64,000 nucleotides of DNA from an uncultured Eubacteriales bacterium (GTDB lineage Bacteria > Bacillota > Clostridia > Oscillospirales > Oscillospiraceae), in assembly GCA_900317905.1 (NCBI GenBank), contig ONIN01000004.1:1-64000 (forward strand). The letters are read 5' to 3'. This document shows, piece by piece, positions 42,339 through 50,782 of the stretch (positions within the stretch are counted from its first letter, which is position 1; every line of letters starts with the position of its first letter). Position numbers and translations under genes: made by a program. The notes beneath the pieces were generated by a model. That model was not told the DNA's origin. It saw only the letters and a list, made by a program, of their open reading frames with translations, and ran no database searches.

Positions 42339-43766
42339 ATGAAAAAGCGGAAAATTCTTTCAATCCTGCTGGCAGTCTGCCTGCTGGCGGGGATATTGGC
42401 CCCCATGGCCCTGGCCATGGAGGATGTGCCCGAGCTCTCCGCCCGGCAGGCGCTGCTGGTGGACTTGAACTCCGGCTACGTCTACTACACCCAGGGCGCC
42501 GATGAGCGGGCCTATCCGGCCAGTCTCACAAAGATCATGACCGTCCTGCTGGCGCTGGAGGCCGTGGATCGGGGCGAGCTGAATCTCAAGGACGAGATCA
42601 CCGCCGGGGACGACTGCATGAACGGTCTGGATGAGGAATCCAGCTCCGCGGGCATCCAGCCCGGCGAGATCATGACCCTGGAGAACTACCTCTACTGCGC
42701 CATGATCTCCTCCGCCAACGAGGCCTGCAACGTCATCGCCAGCGCCGTGGCCGGCAGCATCGACGCCTTCGTGCAGCGGATGAACGACCGTGCCGCCGAG
42801 CTGGGCTGCACCGGCACCCACTTCATGAATCCCCACGGCATGCCCGACGAGAACCACTACACCACCGCCAACGATCTCTACCGGATCACCTCCGAAGCGC
42901 TGGGACACGATCTGTTCTTCGCCATGTGCAACACCCTGACGAAGACCATCCCCGCCACCAACAAGAGCGACACCCGCACCCTGCAGAACACCAACGGCCT
43001 CATTAACCCCGATTCCATCATCTATCCCGGTTATCTCTATGAGGGCGCCGCCGGCGTCAAAACCGGCCACACCAACGCCGCGGGCTACTGCCTGGTCTCC
43101 ACCGCGGAGCGAAACGGCATCCGGCTGCTCTGCGTGATCCTGGGCGCCGGTGAGGGCACCAAGGACAACGGCACCGCCGAGTATAAAAACTTCACAGACA
43201 CCATCAAGCTCTACGACTGGGCTTTCAACAACTTCAGCGTCCGCACCCTGGTCAGCAGCACGGAGCTGCTGTGCGACGTGCCGGTGCTCTACGGCAGCGA
43301 CGCCGACCGGGTCACCGCCCACGCCAGAGAGGATCTCACCGCCGTGCTGCCCAACGACGCGGCCATCGAGGACTATGAGCGCACCGTGACCATCTATTCC
43401 GAGCGGGACAACGAGCCGCTGCAGGCTCCGGTGGAGTCCGGCGCCGTGCTGGGTGAAGTCACCATCACCAAGGACGGCATCACCTACGGCAGCGTGCCCA
43501 TCATCGCCAGCTATGCCGTGGATCTCTCCCGCGGGGCCTTCCTGAAGCAGGGGATGGAGCGCTTCTTCAGCAAGCCCATCGTGCTGATCATCCTGCTGGT
43601 GATCCTGGCTGTGATCATCCTCTACATCATTCTGATGATCCAGTACAACCGCAGAAGACGCCGCAGAGCCGCGGAAGCCCGCCGCCGCAAGATGCAGCAG
43701 GAGCAGGCCAGACAGAGAGCCGCCGTCCAAAGAGAATACGACGACTGGACCTCCAACCGAAGATAA
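42339..43766 (+). CDS. D-alanyl-D-alanine carboxypeptidase (DacF/PBP5-like)
   Basis: 475 aa low-molecular-weight penicillin-binding protein. Signal peptide 1-26; SxxK at Ser62 (ASLTKIMTVLL); SxN in SSANEACNVIA; KTG in AAGVKTGHTNAAGY. A C-terminal beta domain, one membrane helix (about 408-430) and an unusually basic Arg/Gln-rich cytoplasmic tail of about 40 residues follow. It trims stem pentapeptides. The C-terminal transmembrane anchor with basic tail replaces the usual amphipathic helix. Confidence 0.93.
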   Translation: MKKRKILSILLAVCLLAGILAPMALAMEDVPELSARQALLVDLNSGYVYYTQGADERAYPASLTKIMTVLLALEAVDRGELNLKDEITAGDDCMNGLDEESSSAGIQPGEIMTLENYLYCAMISSANEACNVIASAVAGSIDAFVQRMNDRAAELGCTGTHFMNPHGMPDENHYTTANDLYRITSEALGHDLFFAMCNTLTKTIPATNKSDTRTLQNTNGLINPDSIIYPGYLYEGAAGVKTGHTNAAGYCLVSTAERNGIRLLCVILGAGEGTKDNGTAEYKNFTDTIKLYDWAFNNFSVRTLVSSTELLCDVPVLYGSDADRVTAHAREDLTAVLPNDAAIEDYERTVTIYSERDNEPLQAPVESGAVLGEVTITKDGITYGSVPIIASYAVDLSRGAFLKQGMERFFSKPIVLIILLVILAVIILYIILMIQYNRRRRRRAAEARRRKMQQEQARQRAAVQREYDDWTSNRR

Positions 43767-43776
43767 AAGCACATGA

Positions 43777-43806
43777 AAAAGCACCCGCCGATCGGCGGGT
43801 GCTTTT
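43777..43806. terminator. bidirectional terminator, DD-carboxypeptidase / pta
   Basis: Perfect 30-bp palindrome centred on GATC (AAAAGCACCCGCC / GGCGGGTGCTTTT). Confidence 0.9.
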
Positions 43807-43818
43807 GGTAGGTTTGGT

Positions 43819-44820
43819 TTACGCGAGAGCGGCGGTGATGATGGACATCTGGTAGACTTCCTCAGCATCGCAGCCGCGGGAGAGGTCGTTGATCGGAGCG
43901 TTCAGGCCCTGCAGGATGGGGCCGTAGGCAGCGAAGCCGCCGAGACGCTGGGCGATCTTATAGCCGATGTTGCCCGCCTCGATGCAGGGGAAGATGAAGG
44001 TGTTCGCCTGGCCGGCCACGGGACTGCCGGGGAACTTCAGCTGGCCGACCGTGGGAGAAACGGCGGCGTCGAACTGCATCTCGCCGTCGATCTTCAACTC
44101 GGGATCCAGCTCCTTGGCGATGACGGTGGCGTCGTGGCTCAGCTGCACGGTGCCGCCCTTGCCGCTGCCCTTGGTGGAGAAGCTCAGCATGGCGACCTTG
44201 GGATCCACACCGAAGACCTTGGCGGTCTTGGCGGTCTCGATGGCGACCTCGGCCAGCTTCTGGGCGGCGGAGAAGGTCACCTCGCCGGTAGCCTTGTCCA
44301 CGGTGTCCTGATAGTCGATGTTGATGGCGCAGTCGCCCATGGCCAGGATCTCCTCGCCGCGGACCATGATGAAGCAGGAGCTCACCAGGTGGGCGCCCTT
44401 CTTGGTCTTAATGAGCTGCAGCGCGGGACGCACGGTGTCGGCGGTGGAGTAGGTGGCACCGCCCAGCAGCGCGTCAGCAACACCCATCTTCACCAGCATG
44501 GTGCCGAAGTAGTTGCCCTTGAGCAGGTTGGCCTTGCAGTCCTCGGGGCTCATCTTGCCCTTGCGGAGCTCCACCATCTGGGCGACCATGGCGTCCATCT
44601 CGGGATAGGTCTCGGGGTCCAGGATCTCCAGGCCCTCAATGTCGAAGCCGCCCTTGGCTGCAGCGGCCTTGACCTCGTCCACGTTGCCGACCAGCACGGG
44701 GGTCAGGAAGCCGCCCTTTTTCAGGCGGGCAGCAGACTCCAGAATGCGGGCGTCGGTGCCCTCGGTGTAGACGATCTTGCGGGGATTGGCCTTCAGGACC
44801 TCAACCAGATTTTCAAACAT
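43819..44820 (-). CDS. pta: phosphate acetyltransferase
   Basis: 333 aa, the short Pta form typical of Firmicutes. KIVYTEGTDARILESAARL at the start, ADALLGGATYSTADTVRPAL, VAMLSFSTKGSG and the C-terminal GLNAPINDLSRGC. It converts acetyl-CoA and phosphate to acetyl phosphate, the first half of acetate fermentation; ackA is not in the window. The start at 44818-44820 follows GGAGGAGA. It is monocistronic. Confidence 0.96.
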   Translation of the reverse strand: MFENLVEVLKANPRKIVYTEGTDARILESAARLKKGGFLTPVLVGNVDEVKAAAAKGGFDIEGLEILDPETYPEMDAMVAQMVELRKGKMSPEDCKANLLKGNYFGTMLVKMGVADALLGGATYSTADTVRPALQLIKTKKGAHLVSSCFIMVRGEEILAMGDCAINIDYQDTVDKATGEVTFSAAQKLAEVAIETAKTAKVFGVDPKVAMLSFSTKGSGKGGTVQLSHDATVIAKELDPELKIDGEMQFDAAVSPTVGQLKFPGSPVAGQANTFIFPCIEAGNIGYKIAQRLGGFAAYGPILQGLNAPINDLSRGCDAEEVYQMSIITAALA

Positions 44821-44878
44821 GGGTATCTCCTCCAATATCAAAAATGTATATGGTTCGGAAATTGCTCTCCAATTGAAT

Positions 44879-44907
44879 AGTGTATCACCTGCGCACTGGT
44901 TTTTCAA
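44879..44907 (-). promoter_or_regulatory. sigma-A promoter for pta
   Basis: Read leftward: TTGAAA (44907-44902), 17-bp spacer, TACACT (44884-44879). Confidence 0.78.
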
Positions 44908-44927
44908 GAGGCAAGCGTATTTTTTGA

Positions 44928-44957
44928 TTGACACGTCAACCGGTGCGAATCTATAAT
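44928..44957 (+). promoter_or_regulatory. consensus sigma-A promoter with no gene downstream
   Basis: TTGACA (44928-44933), 18-bp spacer, TATAAT (44952-44957). The -35 box is part of the palindrome TTGACACGTCAA (44928-44939), a plausible operator. Transcription would meet the terminator at 44973 within a few nucleotides and otherwise run antisense to the TetR gene end. Confidence 0.75.
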
Positions 44958-44963
44958 GATTAC

Positions 44964-45008
44964 TGTAGGTATAAAAAACGCACCGGATCGAACCGGTGCG
45001 TTTTTTGA
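44964..45008 (+). ncRNA. predicted short RNA (about 45 nt) ending in a terminator
   Basis: From the expected +1 near 44964 the only content is a short 5' tail (TACTGTAGGTAT) and the terminator hairpin. It may be a small stable RNA, an abortive transcript or the scar of a deleted gene. There is no room for an ORF. Confidence 0.4.
44973..45006. terminator. bidirectional terminator (TetR gene / short RNA)
   Basis: AAAAAACGCACCGG, 6-nt loop, CCGGTGCGTTTTTT. Confidence 0.9.
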
Positions 45009-45016
45009 TTCTGAGG

Positions 45017-45607
45017 TCATTGCGCCTCTTTGGTGAGTACCTGGACGCCCTGGGTGATGATCTTGCCCGCCAGGATGGCCATCTCGTCCGGAGACTCCTG
45101 CATGCCGGTGGCGATCCACCGGAGTGCCAGAGACAGGTTGCCGGAGATGATGAAGGCGCAGAAATAATCGATCAAAGTGGGATCGGCGTCCTTGTGGAAG
45201 TTCTGCACGAAGTCATAGAGGTGATCGTCCCGCAGGATCCTGCAGATCCGATCGGTGTAGGCCTTGTCACCGTTGGCCCCCAGCAGCACCCGGCACATGT
45301 CCGCGTTCTCTGCGATGAAGTGGTACAGGTCGCTGAGATAGGGGAAGGTGTTGCCGCTGTACTCATCCGGATTGTGCTTCTGGCAGACGGCGGAGAGGCC
45401 TGCGGCCATCTCGTCCTCCAGCTGGCTCAGGAGGTCATAGACGTCTTTGTAGTGGATGTAGAAGGTTCCGCGGTTGATGTCCGCAATGGCGGCCAGCTCC
45501 CGGACGGAGATGTCTTTCACGTTCTTCTCGCTCATCAGCTGCATCAGTGCCAGCCGCAGCTGCCGCTTGGTTTTTCTTACACGACGATCGACGGGTTTTT
45601 CATTCAT
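45017..45607 (-). CDS. TetR/AcrR family transcriptional regulator
   Basis: 196 aa. N-terminal helix-turn-helix VRELAAIADINRGTFYIHYK; the C-terminal all-helical domain resembles the TetR_C group of Firmicutes (CRVLLGANGDKAYTDRI). The start is the ATG at 45605-45607, 8 bp after AGGAG; an in-frame TTG six bases earlier is less likely. No obvious effector gene is adjacent. The palindrome TTGACACGTCAA at 44928, beyond its 3' end, is one candidate binding site. Confidence 0.88.
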   Translation of the reverse strand: MNEKPVDRRVRKTKRQLRLALMQLMSEKNVKDISVRELAAIADINRGTFYIHYKDVYDLLSQLEDEMAAGLSAVCQKHNPDEYSGNTFPYLSDLYHFIAENADMCRVLLGANGDKAYTDRICRILRDDHLYDFVQNFHKDADPTLIDYFCAFIISGNLSLALRWIATGMQESPDEMAILAGKIITQGVQVLTKEAQ

Positions 45608-45672
45608 ATACAAAGCTCCTTTTTGTGTAGCGGATGTCGCTGAAACGACCGGATGTCTTTCTTCTTGCCATA

Positions 45673-45702
45673 CAGTATAACACAGATTCGGGGACTAATC
45701 AA
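45673..45702 (-). promoter_or_regulatory. promoter for the TetR regulator
   Basis: Read leftward: TTGATT (45702-45697), 17-bp spacer, TATACT (45679-45674), also with an extended TGn element. Confidence 0.7.
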
Positions 45703-45837
45703 CAATTTGTTGCTAAAAAACTGAAAAATTTTTAACACAAATTCGAAAAATTGTGCAAATTACTCCGATTTTCTCGTTTTTGGTTGAATAATCGTCAGAT
45801 ATTGGAAGCCAAACGCGTTTTTTGTCCGCAGTTCGGG

Positions 45838-45866
45838 TTTTCAAACGGGAAGCTTTATGATACAAT
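45838..45866 (+). promoter_or_regulatory. candidate promoter for DUF1292-amidohydrolase pair
   Basis: TTTTCA (45838-45843), 17-bp spacer, TACAAT (45861-45866). Confidence 0.5.
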
Positions 45867-45898
45867 GTGAGCATCAAGAAAAAAGCAGGTGTTGCAAA

Positions 45899-46174
45899 AT
45901 GGATATTTTTGAGAGCGGAAGATTTTCGATCCCCGGGCCGGACGGGCTGCCGGTGCAGTGCGAGGTGCTGTTCACCTATGACTGGGACTTAAACGGCCAG
46001 TCCTATGTGGTGTTCACCATGGGCGAGGAGCATCAGATGTGCGCCTGCCGGGTGGTGGAGACCGAGGCCGGCCGGGGTCTTGCGCCGCTGGAGAGCGAGC
46101 AGGAGCGGGATCTTTTGAACCACTGCTATGAGGAGCTGCAGCGGAAGCTGCGGGAGGAGGAGCCAAAATCATGA
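45899..46174 (+). CDS. DUF1292 domain protein (91 aa)
   Basis: Short protein of the DUF1292/YrzB type: GLPVQCEVLFTYDWDLNGQS, then YVVFT, an acidic tail and a helical C-terminus. Function unknown family-wide. It is coupled to the downstream amidohydrolase by an ATGA overlap (46171-46174), an unusual partner; DUF1292 genes more often sit next to alaS/ruvX/mltG genes. Confidence 0.8.
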   Translation: MDIFESGRFSIPGPDGLPVQCEVLFTYDWDLNGQSYVVFTMGEEHQMCACRVVETEAGRGLAPLESEQERDLLNHCYEELQRKLREEEPKS

Positions 46175-47739
46175 AGATCTATCGCGGCACGATCCTCACC
46201 TGTGACGCCAACAACACCATCGCCAATACACTGGTGGAGGACAAGGGCAGGATCGTCTATGTGGGTGATCTGCATCCGAGACAGTACCGCTTTCGAAAGG
46301 CGGAGGTCGTCCATCTGGGCGACCGGGTGCTGATCCCCTCTTTCGTGGACAGTCACATCCATTTTGCCAGCTACGCCACCTTCCACGCGGGGCTGAACGT
46401 CATGGACGCCCGCAGCAACGCCGTGATCCTGGACATGCTGCGCGCCTTCCTCCCCACCACAAAGGACAAGCTGATCGTGGCCTTCGGCGCTTCGCCCTAC
46501 TCCGTCTCCGACGGGCGGCTGGTCTCCAGAGAAGAGCTGGACAGCGTATGCCCCGACCGGCCGCTGTTCATGGTGAAATACGACGGCCACGCCTGCGTGG
46601 TGAACACCAAGCTCTATGAGCTGGTGAAAAAGAAGGTCACGCCCCTCCGCGGCTGCCATGCCGACACCGGCGAGATGAATCAGGAGGCGTTTTTCGCCGT
46701 CTCCGACTTCGTCACCAACTCCGTGCCGGTGATCCAACTGGTGAAGAACATGCAGAAGGCCGCCGACGATCTGGCCAGGCGCGGCATCGGCATGATTCAC
46801 TCCGTCAGCGGCGTGGGCTTCACCGGGGATCTGGACGTGGATCTGGAGCGCTGGTTCGCCGGCGGACTGAAAAACGGCCTGCAGATGCGGGTTTATATGC
46901 AGACGCTGGATGTGAAGAAAGCATTGAAGCGGAATCTGCCCCGGATCGGCGGCTGCTTTGAGACCGCACTGGACGGCTGCTTCGGCTCCAGAGACGCCGC
47001 CATGCGCGAGCCCTATGAGGGAACAAACGACAAAGGCGTTTTGTATTACACCGACGAGCAGGTGACGAAGTTCTGCATCGAGGCCAACCGGGCCGGGCTG
47101 CAGATCGAGATGCACGCCATCGGCGACGCAGCCTTCGACCAGGCCACCCGAGCCCTGGCGGCGGCGCTGGAGGACTGCCCGAGGAAGGATCACCGCCACG
47201 CCATCATCCACGCCTGCCTCCCCACGGCGGAGGGCCTCGCCATCTGCAAAAAATACCGCATCCTCCTGCCGGTGCAGACCGCCTTCATCGACTGGCCCCA
47301 GGAGCCGGACGCCTATCTGACCGAGATCCTCGGCGACCGGGCGGCGCGGCTGAACCCCCTCCGGGACTTTGCGAACAACGGCATTCTCATCAGCGCCGGA
47401 TCCGACGGCCCCTGCACGGAGCCGGATCCCCTCCTGTGGATCCACAAGGCCGTGAACCACACCGATCCGAAGCAGGCGCTGAGCGTCTTTGAGGCCCTCA
47501 GGATGTGCACCCACAACGGCTATTACACCAGCTTTGACGACGCTGACCGCGGCACCCTGGAAGTGGGAAAAATTGCCGACATGGTGATTCTCTCCGGCAA
47601 CCCCTACACGGTGCCGAAGGACGCTCTGAAGGATCTGAAGGTGGAGGAGACCATCCTCTCCGGCAAGCCCTACCAGCCGCTCTCCGGCGGGCCCATCCCC
47701 CAGCTGATCAAGGGAATGCTCCCCGGCGGCAAATGCTGA
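46171..47739 (+). CDS. amidohydrolase, YtcJ-like (Amidohydro_3)
   Basis: 522 aa. Metal-dependent hydrolase with VLIPSFVDSHIHFASY (His-x-His), the carboxylated-Lys/Glu region IEMHAIGDAAFDQ, RHAIIHACLP and SAGSDGPCTEPDP (catalytic Asp). Relatives hydrolyse formamides or exoenzyme-type amides; the substrate is unknown. Translationally coupled to DUF1292. Ends at a strong terminator. Confidence 0.88.
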   Translation: MKIYRGTILTCDANNTIANTLVEDKGRIVYVGDLHPRQYRFRKAEVVHLGDRVLIPSFVDSHIHFASYATFHAGLNVMDARSNAVILDMLRAFLPTTKDKLIVAFGASPYSVSDGRLVSREELDSVCPDRPLFMVKYDGHACVVNTKLYELVKKKVTPLRGCHADTGEMNQEAFFAVSDFVTNSVPVIQLVKNMQKAADDLARRGIGMIHSVSGVGFTGDLDVDLERWFAGGLKNGLQMRVYMQTLDVKKALKRNLPRIGGCFETALDGCFGSRDAAMREPYEGTNDKGVLYYTDEQVTKFCIEANRAGLQIEMHAIGDAAFDQATRALAAALEDCPRKDHRHAIIHACLPTAEGLAICKKYRILLPVQTAFIDWPQEPDAYLTEILGDRAARLNPLRDFANNGILISAGSDGPCTEPDPLLWIHKAVNHTDPKQALSVFEALRMCTHNGYYTSFDDADRGTLEVGKIADMVILSGNPYTVPKDALKDLKVEETILSGKPYQPLSGGPIPQLIKGMLPGGKC

Positions 47740-47758
47740 ATCAACAAATCTGAATATC

Positions 47759-47792
47759 AAAAAACGCGCTGCAGAAATGCAGCGCGTTTTAT
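47759..47792. terminator. bidirectional terminator, amidohydrolase / lipoprotein
   Basis: AAAACGCGCTGCA, GAAA tetraloop, TGCAGCGCGTTTT. Confidence 0.92.
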
Positions 47793-47804
47793 CATGCTTT
47801 GTTG

Positions 47805-48695
47805 TTAACCTGCGAAAAACAGGCCGTTCATCACGTCGGGGCCGTCCTCAAAGCCGCCGGGGGTCTCCACCTGATAGAGGTTGTCGGGGTTCAGCCGAAG
47901 CAGCACGGGGGCGCCGCCGCTGCGATAGGCCTGGATCCACTGGCTCTGGTCGGTGCCGCTGAGCTGGAGGGACTCGCCTGGATAGAGCCGCTCCGGCTCT
48001 GCGTCGGTGCTTTCGTAGGCCAGCACTGTGTTGGTGAGGGTCACGTTCACCAGCTGGTTGGCAGCGCACATCTCCCCCCGCACCAGAGCAAGCTTTCCGT
48101 CCCGGCCGATCCGGTAGGTCACATCTCCGAACCAGGTCATCAGGCCATCCAAACGGGCGTTCACCAGAAGATCACCGTTGCCCAGATAGGTGACGGCGTC
48201 CTTCTTCGTCCAGTCGTCCCAGCAGAGACTGGGGACACTGCCGATGCAGGTGACGCTCTCGCCCTCATAGCGGAAGAAGAAGGTATTCGGATCGTCGCTG
48301 GGGCCGAAGTCTTCCACGGCGATCTCCAGCGCACGGTCATAGTGATCCAGATTCACCACAGCGAAATAGTCGCTGTCGGAAAATTCGAAATCGCAGGCAC
48401 TGTAAAGGATGCCGGTAAAGTCCTGCCCGTTGACGGCGAGCCGCAGCCCGTCCTCGTCCCGGGAGAGGGACACCTCGTCCAGCTTTCCGTCACTGTCCAG
48501 ATCCACGCTGATGGTGTCGCCCAGGGCGGTCAGGAGGGTGCCGTCGATCTGCACCCCCGGCTCCACGGATTCCGTGGGCTCCGGCTCCGGCGTGGGGGTG
48601 TATTTCGGGACGTAGCTCTCCTCCGGCTGGGCCTTCCCTGCGCAGGCAGAAAGCACCAGCACCAGCGCCAGCAGGAGCGGGATCAGCCTTTTCAT
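47805..48695 (-). CDS. lipoprotein of unknown function (296 aa)
   Basis: Signal peptide with lipobox LVLSACAG (lipidated Cys about 18), a Pro/Thr/Glu linker, then a beta-rich domain with VDLDSDGKLDEVSLS (dockerin/FG-GAP-like Asp loop, possibly calcium-binding) and repeated short strands. I do not recognise the family. Its start overlaps the DUF4342 gene by four bases. Confidence 0.78.
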   Translation of the reverse strand: MKRLIPLLLALVLVLSACAGKAQPEESYVPKYTPTPEPEPTESVEPGVQIDGTLLTALGDTISVDLDSDGKLDEVSLSRDEDGLRLAVNGQDFTGILYSACDFEFSDSDYFAVVNLDHYDRALEIAVEDFGPSDDPNTFFFRYEGESVTCIGSVPSLCWDDWTKKDAVTYLGNGDLLVNARLDGLMTWFGDVTYRIGRDGKLALVRGEMCAANQLVNVTLTNTVLAYESTDAEPERLYPGESLQLSGTDQSQWIQAYRSGGAPVLLRLNPDNLYQVETPGGFEDGPDVMNGLFFAG

Positions 48696-48961
48696 TCGTC
48701 CGCTTCGGTAAAGTCGGTGACGATGACGTTGCCGTCATCCTTCACCAGCTCGATGGTGCAGCCAAAGCCAAAGGTGGCGACCGCAGTAGCCGCCAGCAGC
48801 AGCGGAGCCTTCAGCGCCAGCGCGCCGCCCACGACGCCCGCCGTCAGGGGGACGTTCACGATGGTCTCGCCGTTGTGCTTCACCAGAACGCGGCGGACAT
48901 TGCCCTCATGGACCAGGTTTTTCAGACGGTTCAGGATCTCCTGTACGTTTTCGTTATTCAA
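48692..48961 (-). CDS. DUF4342 domain protein (89 aa)
   Basis: Short helical protein: LNRLKNLVHEGNVRRVLVKH, then NVPLTAGVVGGALAL, a hydrophobic stretch and an acidic end. Matches the DUF4342 pattern of an N-terminal helical region plus one hydrophobic hairpin. The start is a TTG (48959-48961) 8 bp after AGGAGG; the frame stays open upstream without conserved sequence. Cotranscribed with the lipoprotein. Confidence 0.8.
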   Translation of the reverse strand: MNNENVQEILNRLKNLVHEGNVRRVLVKHNGETIVNVPLTAGVVGGALALKAPLLLAATAVATFGFGCTIELVKDDGNVIVTDFTEADE

Positions 48962-49027
48962 AATGGTTTCCTCCTTTTCGATTTGGCTCTGCAAATCGCG
49001 AGCCCGTTTGTAAAATCAGACGGAGAT

Positions 49028-49056
49028 ATTATATCACATGTTCCATCCGTTGAAAA
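49028..49056 (-). promoter_or_regulatory. promoter for DUF4342-lipoprotein pair
   Basis: Read leftward: TTTTCA (49056-49051), 17-bp spacer, TATAAT (49033-49028). Confidence 0.65.
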
Positions 49057-49127
49057 CAAAAAACTGCACCGGAGCAGACAGAACAGACAAATCCCCCGGT
49101 TTTGTACCGCTTTTTTCCAAGTAATGC

Positions 49128-49157
49128 TTGACAAGCTGCCGATTTATGGTGCAAAAT
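49128..49157 (+). promoter_or_regulatory. candidate promoter for CAP-SLH gene
   Basis: TTGACA (49128-49133), 18-bp spacer, CAAAAT (49152-49157). Confidence 0.5.
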
Positions 49158-49190
49158 GGTAAAATTGAAAGAAAATTTGCGGAGTGTGAG

Positions 49191-50294
49191 ATGATGAAAA
49201 AAAGACTCCTGACCCTGCTGCTGGCAGCCCTTCTGCTGTTGAGCATCCTGCCCGCCGCCGGCGCCGCCGGCGAGACCCGGCTCTACGACTGGTCCTTTGA
49301 GATTCTGGATCGGATGAACGAGCTGCGGGCCCAGAACGGCCTCAGCCCCCTGACCATGGACGAGACCCTGCTGGAGTGCTCCATGATCCGCGCGGCGGAA
49401 CTGGCCACCAATTACGGCCACACCCGTCCCAACGGCAGACAGTGGTACACGGTCTATCCCGGCACCTACCGGGCCATGGGCGAGAACATCGGCTATGGCT
49501 ACACCTCCGCCCAGAACGCCCATGAGATGTGGGCCAACTCCCGCGATCACCGGGAGAACATCCTGAACCCGGAATACACCTGCTGCGGCGTCGGCATGGT
49601 GCGGATCGGGAATACGGTCTACGGCGTCGAGCTCTTCGCTGACTCCAGCTGTTTGAAAAAGGCCGTCAGCGCCGGGCAGTACGTCTCCGGCGGCAACAGC
49701 AGTCCCATGGCTTCCACCCCGACGCCCAGCTACAACCAGCCGACCACCGGGTACAGTCAGCCCACCACCGTGGCAGGCTTCCGGGATGTAATGTCAAACA
49801 GCTACTATGCCGACGCAGTGCAGTGGGCGGTGAATCGCAACATCGTCAGCGGTACTGCCAGCGGCACCTTCTCCCCCAACCAGAGCTGCACCAGAGGCGA
49901 GATCGTCACCCTGCTCTGGCGGGCAGCCGGCGCGCCGAGGATGTACGGTAGCTGTCCTTTCCAGGACGTACACAGCTCGGATTTCTTCTATCAGGCCTGC
50001 ATCTGGGCGGTGCGCAACGGCGTCACCTACGGCACCACCAGCACCACCTTCTCCCCCTATCAGACCTGCACCAGAGCCGAGGCCGTGACCTTCCTCTGGC
50101 GGAACGCCGGACAGCCTAGGGTCACCCGATCCTCCGGGTTCTGGGACGTCCCCTCCAACCAGTACTACTCCACCGCCGTGGCCTGGGCACATCAGAATGG
50201 CATCGCCGAGGGTACCACCTTCGCCACCTTCAGCCCGAATCTCACCTGCACCCGGGCACAGATCGTAGAGTTTATCTATCGCTGGAAAACCTGA
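49191..50294 (+). CDS. secreted CAP/SCP-domain protein with three SLH repeats
   Basis: 367 aa. Signal peptide (about 1-25), a CAP (cysteine-rich secretory protein) domain of about 130 residues with MNELRAQNGLSPLTMDETL, MGENIGYGYTSAQNAHEMW and CCGVGMVRIGNTVYGVELFA, a Ser/Thr/Pro/Gln linker, then three SLH repeats (about 205-365; FRDVMSNSYYADAVQWAVNR). The CAP domain shares the fold of SCP/YkwD proteins; the SLH repeats should hold it at the wall. The start at 49191 follows GGAG. Confidence 0.9.
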   Translation: MMKKRLLTLLLAALLLLSILPAAGAAGETRLYDWSFEILDRMNELRAQNGLSPLTMDETLLECSMIRAAELATNYGHTRPNGRQWYTVYPGTYRAMGENIGYGYTSAQNAHEMWANSRDHRENILNPEYTCCGVGMVRIGNTVYGVELFADSSCLKKAVSAGQYVSGGNSSPMASTPTPSYNQPTTGYSQPTTVAGFRDVMSNSYYADAVQWAVNRNIVSGTASGTFSPNQSCTRGEIVTLLWRAAGAPRMYGSCPFQDVHSSDFFYQACIWAVRNGVTYGTTSTTFSPYQTCTRAEAVTFLWRNAGQPRVTRSSGFWDVPSNQYYSTAVAWAHQNGIAEGTTFATFSPNLTCTRAQIVEFIYRWKT

Positions 50295-50306
50295 ATCCTT
50301 CCATAA

Positions 50307-50343
50307 AGAATCCGACATGGACCAGTCCATGTCGGATTTTTTT
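50307..50343. terminator. bidirectional terminator, CAP-SLH / dut
   Basis: AATCCGACATGGAC, CA loop, GTCCATGTCGGATT, T run. Confidence 0.9.
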
Positions 50344-50782
50344 ATTTTCCGGTGCTGCCGAAGCCGCCGGCGCCGCGATCGGTCTCCGGGAGGGAGTCCC
50401 GCTGCTGGAAATCTGCCTCCAGAAACGGAAGGATCACCAGTTGGGCGATCCGCTCGCCGGGGGCGATGGTGCGGGGCTCGTCGGTGTCGTTGTGGAGGGC
50501 AACGGTGCACTCGCCGCGATAGTCGGAGTCGATGACGCCCACGCAGTTGGCGGGACGCAGCCCCTGCTTGGAGGCGAGGCCGCTTCTGGCAAAGACGCCG
50601 CCGAAGTAGCCCGCCGGAATGGCCACAGCCAGGCCGGTGCCGATCATGGCGGTGGTATGGGGGGCGATGGTGATCTCCCTGTCCTCCGCCGGGGCGGCAT
50701 AGAGATCATAGCCCGCCGCGAATTCGGAGCCCCGATGGGGCAGCTTGGCGCTCTCTCTGAGCTTCTGGATCTGGATCTGCAT
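50342..50782 (-). CDS. dut: dUTP diphosphatase
   Basis: 146 aa trimeric dUTPase with the five motifs: GYDLYAA (1), FARSGLASKQGL (2), GVIDSDYRGE (3), GERIAQLVI (4) and the C-terminal RGAGGFGSTGK (5). It removes dUTP and provides dUMP for dTMP. The start at 50780-50782 follows GGGAGGG and shares a base with the nrdG stop. Last gene of the nrd operon. Confidence 0.96.
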   Translation of the reverse strand: MQIQIQKLRESAKLPHRGSEFAAGYDLYAAPAEDREITIAPHTTAMIGTGLAVAIPAGYFGGVFARSGLASKQGLRPANCVGVIDSDYRGECTVALHNDTDEPRTIAPGERIAQLVILPFLEADFQQRDSLPETDRGAGGFGSTGK

